A stretch of DNA of 64,000 nucleotides, from assembly GCA_938036315.1 (NCBI GenBank), contig CALHPK010000001.1, positions 1 to 64,000 on the forward strand, read 5' to 3'. The notes under the pieces are model-generated. The model was not told the DNA's origin, ran no database searches, and was given only the letters and a program-made list of their open reading frames with translations. Shown piece after piece: positions 58,683 through 64,000 of the stretch. Source of the DNA: an uncultured bacterium. Lineage in GTDB: Bacteria; Calescibacteriota; Calescibacteriia; Calescibacteriales; Calescibacteriaceae. Both the position numbers and the translations under genes were made by a program. The stretch's first letter is position 1, and each line of letters starts with the position of its first letter.

Positions 58683-59762
58683 CTATATTTTGAATTTTAT
58701 TCTCACTATATCTCCATCTTGTATTATATAGTCTCTTCCGACAGTCTTGAATAGTCCTTTTTCGTAAGCTTGTTTATCTGACCTGCAATTTTTATACTCT
58801 GCAAAATTTGCAACATCTGCTGATATGAATCCTTTCTGCATATCAGAGTGTATCATACCTGCTGTCTCATAAACTGTTGTTCCATTTTTTGTAATCCAGC
58901 TTCTCAATTCCTTACCTTCAAAGCCTGTAAAGAATATAACAAGATCAAGTATCTTCTTTACCACTGATGTTATGAGCTCACGTAAAGGGGTAATTCCGAA
59001 AGACCTTACTTCTGCTTCATCTACATCCATTTCACTCAAGGCGTCGCATACGATAATTTCTGACTCAGGAAGACCTTCCTTCAGAGAATCCCACTCATTT
59101 TTCCCCAGATCTGTATTGATCAATATAAAATATGGTTTTGAGCTTATAAGTTGTAGTTCCTTCAGCTCCAAAGCACACAATCTTTTATCCTCTTCTGAAC
59201 TTAACTCAACCTTGAATTTTCCCTCCTTTGAAAAATTTTCTATCGCCTCCTCTATTCTTTCCAGAACTTTCATCTTCTCCTTTGCAACTTTATCTCCAAC
59301 AGAGGCGGATTTTTTGAGTTTCTCTTTCCTCCTCTCAACAATCTGAAGGTCACTCATAGCAATCTCATAGATCAAAACTTCAAAATCCCTCTTTATATGA
59401 TTTGTTCCATCAATGTGTGGTACTGTTTCAAGATATCGCAGGACATAGGAAATCGCATCAAGAGGTCTGATGTAAGACAGGAACTCATTCCCGAGTCCTT
59501 CTCCTTTATGAGCACCTTTTATCAACCCAGCAACATCAACTATCTCAACAGCAGGATACTTTACATCTGAAGATTTTAGAATCTCAGAGAGGGTTTTCAA
59601 CCTCGGCTCATACATTACCATTATTCCGTGATTTTTACTTTTTGTCGTGAAAGGATATGGAGCAACCTCTGCAGTCAATTTTGTAAGAAGATTGAAAATA
59701 GTCGTCTTACCACTTGATGGAATTCCAACAAGCCCAATGCTAACCTTATCTCCAAAAATCAT
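58683..59762 (-). CDS. ychF: GTP/ATP-binding protein YchF/Ola1 family
   Basis: SIGLVGIPSSGKTTIFNLLTK; YPFTTKSKNHGIM; VDVAGLIKGAHKGEGLGNEFLSYIR; C-terminal MIHSDMQKGFISADVANF ... YIIQDGDIVRIKFKI. Confidence 0.88.
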   Translation of the reverse strand: MIFGDKVSIGLVGIPSSGKTTIFNLLTKLTAEVAPYPFTTKSKNHGIMVMYEPRLKTLSEILKSSDVKYPAVEIVDVAGLIKGAHKGEGLGNEFLSYIRPLDAISYVLRYLETVPHIDGTNHIKRDFEVLIYEIAMSDLQIVERRKEKLKKSASVGDKVAKEKMKVLERIEEAIENFSKEGKFKVELSSEEDKRLCALELKELQLISSKPYFILINTDLGKNEWDSLKEGLPESEIIVCDALSEMDVDEAEVRSFGITPLRELITSVVKKILDLVIFFTGFEGKELRSWITKNGTTVYETAGMIHSDMQKGFISADVANFAEYKNCRSDKQAYEKGLFKTVGRDYIIQDGDIVRIKFKI

Positions 59763-59863
59763 AACTTTTAATTTTGATAATCATCATTACTCTACCACAA
59801 GCACAGTTAATTTTACTGGAATGAGATAACCAGAATATAAAATCCCAACCTTTCTGTTTTACT

Positions 59864-59925
59864 TTGTAAAATATGAGACTTCCACCTGTTTCGCTTGTAA
59901 AATATGAGATTTCTACCTGTTTCGC
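59864..59925. repeat. 31-bp tandem repeat, 2 copies
   Basis: ttgtaaaatatgagacttccacctgtttcgc / ttgtaaaatatgagatttctacctgtttcgc (2 mismatches). Confidence 0.95.
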
Positions 59926-59959
59926 TGTGCCCTATGCAGAAAATTATACAATGCCAAAT

Positions 59960-59993
59960 TTTTAAAAAGCGCACAATTTTAAAAAGCGCACAA
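59960..59993. repeat. 17-bp perfect tandem repeat, 2 copies
   Basis: ttttaaaaagcgcacaa x2. Confidence 0.95.
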
Positions 59994-60019
59994 AAAATAG
60001 TAAAATATGTAATTAGCGG

Positions 60020-62953
60020 ATGGGGAGGGTATCTATACTTATTTTTTCATCATTTTCTGAATCACTTAAAGATATAGTTCAATCTTGTGTTGAGCAGACT
60101 CAAAAACCTCACCAAGTCATAATATGTAGCAACAAAAAGTATCACACAAAAGACCATAAGATAGCAAGTCAGCTGAAGGAGGAGTATTCATTCATAAAGT
60201 TTATTGAAAGCAAAGAGACTTACAAAAATCCCAAAGCAGATGGATTCAAAGATTTGATCAAATTTGCAACTGGGGACTACATTCAACTTCTGCCCGACAA
60301 CATAATTATTCATCCAGAGTTTACCGAAACACTTAGCCAAATTCTGGACAAAGATTCGGAAGTAAAATTAGCCACAGGTAGAATTATATTTGCTGACAAA
60401 AAGTCAAATATCATTATCAACCAGACCTTCTGGCGGACTTTCTACTCAGCTTTCCAAAGCCTTTTTACGGACAAAATAATTGACGGAAAAGAATTTATAA
60501 AGGCATATCTTAGAATGACAAAGAATCTACCCCCGGTATCTCCTCTTTTTAGAAAAACATCTTTGAACTTTGAACTTTTCAAATCCAGAGATTTTGAATT
60601 TAAAGTAGAAACAGAGCGCTTCTTGTGGTTATATCTCCTAAAAGATGGAGGAAAAGTTTTTCTGTCAAGAAAAAATCTGTATACCTACAAGGTGAATGTT
60701 TCCGCTCCAGTTGAAATAGACGCCCAAGTTGAATCCGCAATAGAACGATACAATCTCATCTCTGACGAGTTCTTGACCGAAGTAGGAATAAAACTGAGCA
60801 AAGAGGAATCAAGAGAACTTACTGAGAATTTATTTATTGAAATGACAAATCTGATAAGAGAATGCGAAAGAGTCGGAAGGAAAGATCTTGCAGAGAGGCT
60901 CTCAAGATATACTAAAGAGTTGGTGAGAAAAAAGCAAAAGGATTCATCTTATCTCGTCTACAATAACATAAAACGTCGGAGAGAACCATTTTCAATAATA
61001 ATTGTAACGCGCAACAACGAAAGTACAATCTTACAATGCATCCAAAATATTTTAAATAACATAAGAAACGAAGATGAGGTCATTGTTGTGGATAATGGTT
61101 CGAATGACAAAACCCCACAGATTCTAAAAGATACAGCAAATAAATCGAAAAATATGAGAATATTTTTCAATGGGAAGGATTCTGGATATTCGCAATCTAT
61201 AAACTTAGGGGTAAAGAGATCAAAGAACGAATTTTTAGTCTTTATAAACCCAGATACTGTCATAACCACTCCAGATTGGCTTGAGATATTTTACAGAAGT
61301 TTAGAGAAAGATAATGTTGGAGCTGTTGGGCCGGTAAGTGAACAAGGAATGTGGAAAAACAACGTAGCACACTATACAAAAATTCCCCAAGAGATTATCC
61401 CAATTTGGTTGAGATCTTTTTACGATGGTGAGGAAATAGGAACCAAGATTCTTTCTGATTTTTGCATAGCTACAAAGAAAACCATATTTGAAAAACTAGG
61501 AGGGTTTGATGAATCCATTACCTCATATCTTTGCATTATAGATTTTTGCTTGAGGCTTCAAGAAGAAGGACTTGAGATGAAAGTCCTGCCTTCGGTATTC
61601 ATAAGACATATGCAGGGTAATACTAAGAGTAAACCAGATACAAATTCTGATCAAATTTCGACGCTTAATTTTGCAAAGAAACTTCTAAGAAAATACGGAT
61701 ATGGAAATGTACCGACTCCTGAAAAATGGTTTGGGATGGATTCTCCTTCTTATTACCCATACGAACTTATAAAGCTCGTTAAACTCAAATTTCTTTTTAA
61801 TTTTTCAGGCACTTATAAAGATAAGGACTTTTTCGTCAGCAGAGCGAAGATAATAAACAAGAAGCCACCCATTTCAGTCGTTACAGTGAACTGGAAGTCT
61901 TTCGAGAATATAAAAGAGCTTGCCAAGTCAATTATAGATTCAAATTATCCAAATATAAACTTGATAGTAGTTGATAATTCCGAAGATGAAGAGGAATATG
62001 AAAAGCTACGCAGTTTTGAGTCAATCTTTAACTCTCAAAGTAACGAGAAGAAAATATTTATTTTGGAAAATGAGAACAATGGTTTTGCTTCAGGATGCAA
62101 TAAAGGGATAAAGTTTGCAAAAGAAGAACTCAAATCTGAATTCATATGGCTTCTAAATCCTGACACTGTGATTCAAAGTGATACACCTTTAGAACTTCTA
62201 AGGACAATGCTTTATACAGATGTTCCGGTTGTAACTTGCAAAATGAAAATATATGGTGGAGATCTAGTTCAGTACAATGGTATAGTTGTGAGCGAAGCTT
62301 CTTTAGAAGATAGAGAAGTGGGCATACTTTACATCCAAAAACTTTCGGGAGCTAATATATTCCTCAGAGCCGATGTATTTGACAAGGTAGGATATCTTAG
62401 TGAGAATTTTTTTCTTTACTTTGAAGACGATGAATTTTTCGACAGACTCAAGGCAAAAGGAATTTTCCCAGTATATACTCCATATACATTTATATATCAT
62501 AAAATAAAGGAAGGGCATGGACTTTTAGGGAGTTCACTACACCTTTACTATTTTGTAAAGAATCTTTTGTTTTTTTTCCACCAGAAAGATAAAGAAGCAC
62601 TTTTTTATATTCTAGATAAAATCAGCGATTATTATATCTATGCATTTAATCAGGGCTTAGAAAAAAGTGCAAAAGCAATAATCCTTGGAATATATGATTT
62701 TATCCAACAGAAAAGGGGGAAACAGGACATAAGTGAAATTGAGAAAAATAAGGAGGAATGGCTACTTGAACTTTCAAAAATTGATCTAGGGAAGCCAGGA
62801 GAAAGAATGCCCGTTATAGATTTTATGAATCTTCTCAAAATTAATCTTATGGCAAATCCTTATAATCCTCAGATGTTTGAAAGATATATACAAGGACTTT
62901 CCCTGCTATTATTTGAAGAAATATCAGGTAAAGATATATACATGCTTATTTGA
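60020..62953 (+). CDS. Multidomain glycosyltransferase with three GT2-like domains
   Basis: VSILIFSSFSESLKDIVQSCVEQ; PFSIIIVTRNNESTILQCIQNIL...VDNGSNDKT...INPDTVI; PPISVVTVNWKSFENIKELAKSI...VVDNSEDE...LLNPDTVI. Confidence 0.85.
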   Translation: MGRVSILIFSSFSESLKDIVQSCVEQTQKPHQVIICSNKKYHTKDHKIASQLKEEYSFIKFIESKETYKNPKADGFKDLIKFATGDYIQLLPDNIIIHPEFTETLSQILDKDSEVKLATGRIIFADKKSNIIINQTFWRTFYSAFQSLFTDKIIDGKEFIKAYLRMTKNLPPVSPLFRKTSLNFELFKSRDFEFKVETERFLWLYLLKDGGKVFLSRKNLYTYKVNVSAPVEIDAQVESAIERYNLISDEFLTEVGIKLSKEESRELTENLFIEMTNLIRECERVGRKDLAERLSRYTKELVRKKQKDSSYLVYNNIKRRREPFSIIIVTRNNESTILQCIQNILNNIRNEDEVIVVDNGSNDKTPQILKDTANKSKNMRIFFNGKDSGYSQSINLGVKRSKNEFLVFINPDTVITTPDWLEIFYRSLEKDNVGAVGPVSEQGMWKNNVAHYTKIPQEIIPIWLRSFYDGEEIGTKILSDFCIATKKTIFEKLGGFDESITSYLCIIDFCLRLQEEGLEMKVLPSVFIRHMQGNTKSKPDTNSDQISTLNFAKKLLRKYGYGNVPTPEKWFGMDSPSYYPYELIKLVKLKFLFNFSGTYKDKDFFVSRAKIINKKPPISVVTVNWKSFENIKELAKSIIDSNYPNINLIVVDNSEDEEEYEKLRSFESIFNSQSNEKKIFILENENNGFASGCNKGIKFAKEELKSEFIWLLNPDTVIQSDTPLELLRTMLYTDVPVVTCKMKIYGGDLVQYNGIVVSEASLEDREVGILYIQKLSGANIFLRADVFDKVGYLSENFFLYFEDDEFFDRLKAKGIFPVYTPYTFIYHKIKEGHGLLGSSLHLYYFVKNLLFFFHQKDKEALFYILDKISDYYIYAFNQGLEKSAKAIILGIYDFIQQKRGKQDISEIEKNKEEWLLELSKIDLGKPGERMPVIDFMNLLKINLMANPYNPQMFERYIQGLSLLLFEEISGKDIYMLI

Positions 62954-63001
62954 ATTTTATTTATTTTTTATTAAAGTAACCGAATACGCATAGAAAACAC
63001 C

Positions 63002-63868
63002 TTATTTTTTTGATTTTTTAGTTCTTTGTGTTTTCAGTGTTTTTTCCTTCTTTTGTTCTGCCCCGGATATCTTTTGCCTTCCCGGTTTTTTAGTTTTAAC
63101 AAGTTTTTTGTCTTGTTTCTTTTTTATTCTGCTATCCTTTTGCTTTTTTGAAACTCTCTTTTCCCGAGTTTTTCGAGCCCGAGGTCTTAAACCACTCTCA
63201 CCTTCATACTCCTCTTCAACCGATATATCTCCCTTCCCCTCTTCCAGAATCTCCTTCTCTATCTCCTCTTCTATTTTTTCTGTTATCTCCTCTGGAATAG
63301 GTTGATCAATATCAAGGTCTCCTTCTTCTACCTCTTCTATTTCTTCCACTTCCTCGCTCTCCTCACTTCTTCCTTCATATTTTTCAAAACCTTCTTCATC
63401 TATCTCATTTTCCTCCTTTTCTTCTTCTTCCTCCTCTACCTCCATTTCTTCTTCGCTTTCGCCCATAACTGCGGATTCAGGGGAAACATAACCAACCTCG
63501 TATTTATTCAAAAAAAGTCTAGAACTTCTCTCCTCAAACTCTACCTTCTGCTGACAGTCGATACAGTACTTCACATAAGGTATTTCCTCTAACCTTTCTT
63601 TATCTATCTGTACTCCACAAAGTTCACACACACCGTATCTTCCGCTTTCGATTTTATCCAGAGCTCTCTCTATAAGTTTCAATGTTTCTATATCGATTGA
63701 AGATGCAATACCATATATACTTTTTATCTTTTCAATGGATGTCAGGTCCATAATATCTAGTTTTTCCTCCTCCTGCTGAACGGGTAAAGATGAATACTCT
63801 CGCATCCCACTTATAATCAACTTCTTTAAATTCTCAAGCTTTCTTTTCATTCTTTCCTCAAAAGTCAT
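63002..63868 (-). CDS. DksA/TraR-like zinc-finger protein with acidic then Lys-rich C-terminal tail
   Basis: ALDKIESGRYGVCELCGVQIDKERLEEIPYVKYCIDCQ, followed by Glu-rich region and KKQKDSRIKKKQDKKLVKTKKPGRQK tail. Confidence 0.8.
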   Translation of the reverse strand: MTFEERMKRKLENLKKLIISGMREYSSLPVQQEEEKLDIMDLTSIEKIKSIYGIASSIDIETLKLIERALDKIESGRYGVCELCGVQIDKERLEEIPYVKYCIDCQQKVEFEERSSRLFLNKYEVGYVSPESAVMGESEEEMEVEEEEEEKEENEIDEEGFEKYEGRSEESEEVEEIEEVEEGDLDIDQPIPEEITEKIEEEIEKEILEEGKGDISVEEEYEGESGLRPRARKTREKRVSKKQKDSRIKKKQDKKLVKTKKPGRQKISGAEQKKEKTLKTQRTKKSKK

Positions 63869-64000
63869 AGTCGACTCTTATGTTAATCTCTTCCGGCAAC
63901 AAAATAGTAATTTAGCAAAATATTTTTCTTTATCTTACTTTACCTTATGTTATATCAAGAATAAATCTGTTAACTTAGGCTACATTTTACAATTTTATTA

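Noticed and set aside
59864-59993. CRISPR-like appearance of clustered repeats
   Set aside because: Only two directly adjacent copies of each unit with no spacers and no cas genes nearby.
63108-63592. Plus-strand Phe/Ser-rich ORFs 63108..63305 and 63302..63592
   Set aside because: Antisense to the Glu/Lys-rich DksA-like protein; the composition is explained by the reverse complement of GAA/GAG/AAA codons.

Overview
AT-rich bacterial chromosomal window, apparently from a Gram-negative (kdsB, heptosyltransferase-like GT9, TatA/B, many lipoproteins). A TtuA-type tRNA thiolase and a fused AroK-AroB suggest, but do not prove, a thermophilic lineage. Most of the window is housekeeping: sdhA/frdA-type flavoprotein, kdsB, UDP-glucuronate decarboxylase-like, rseP, ttuA-like, aroKB fusion, coaX, ybbR-like, argS, mcm large subunit, relA/spoT, gyrA/parC, gmd, ychF, an aa3-type oxidase operon with a diheme cytochrome c, and tRNA-Arg(CCG). 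Accessory content comprises surface-polysaccharide genes (four GT-C-like membrane proteins forming two paralogous pairs, GT2 enzymes including one with three GT2-like domains, B12-type radical SAM enzymes) and several large lipoproteins or surface proteins, including a 1230-aa protein with about 60 cysteines and a Cys-TM-basic C-terminal tail. Items the ORF track missed: a truncated radical SAM gene at the left edge, a decayed IS1595/IS1016-like transposase near 3.1-3.3 kb, an open frame with no conventional 5' start at 6032-6292, and a probable frameshifted small gene at 14590-14797. At a larger scale, many operon-leading genes have a -10-like hexamer 5-10 nt before the start codon, while operon-internal genes carry GGAGG sites, suggesting widespread leaderless transcription. 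No CRISPR, rRNA or prophage was seen. All calls come from reading the sequence and translations; no database search was run.
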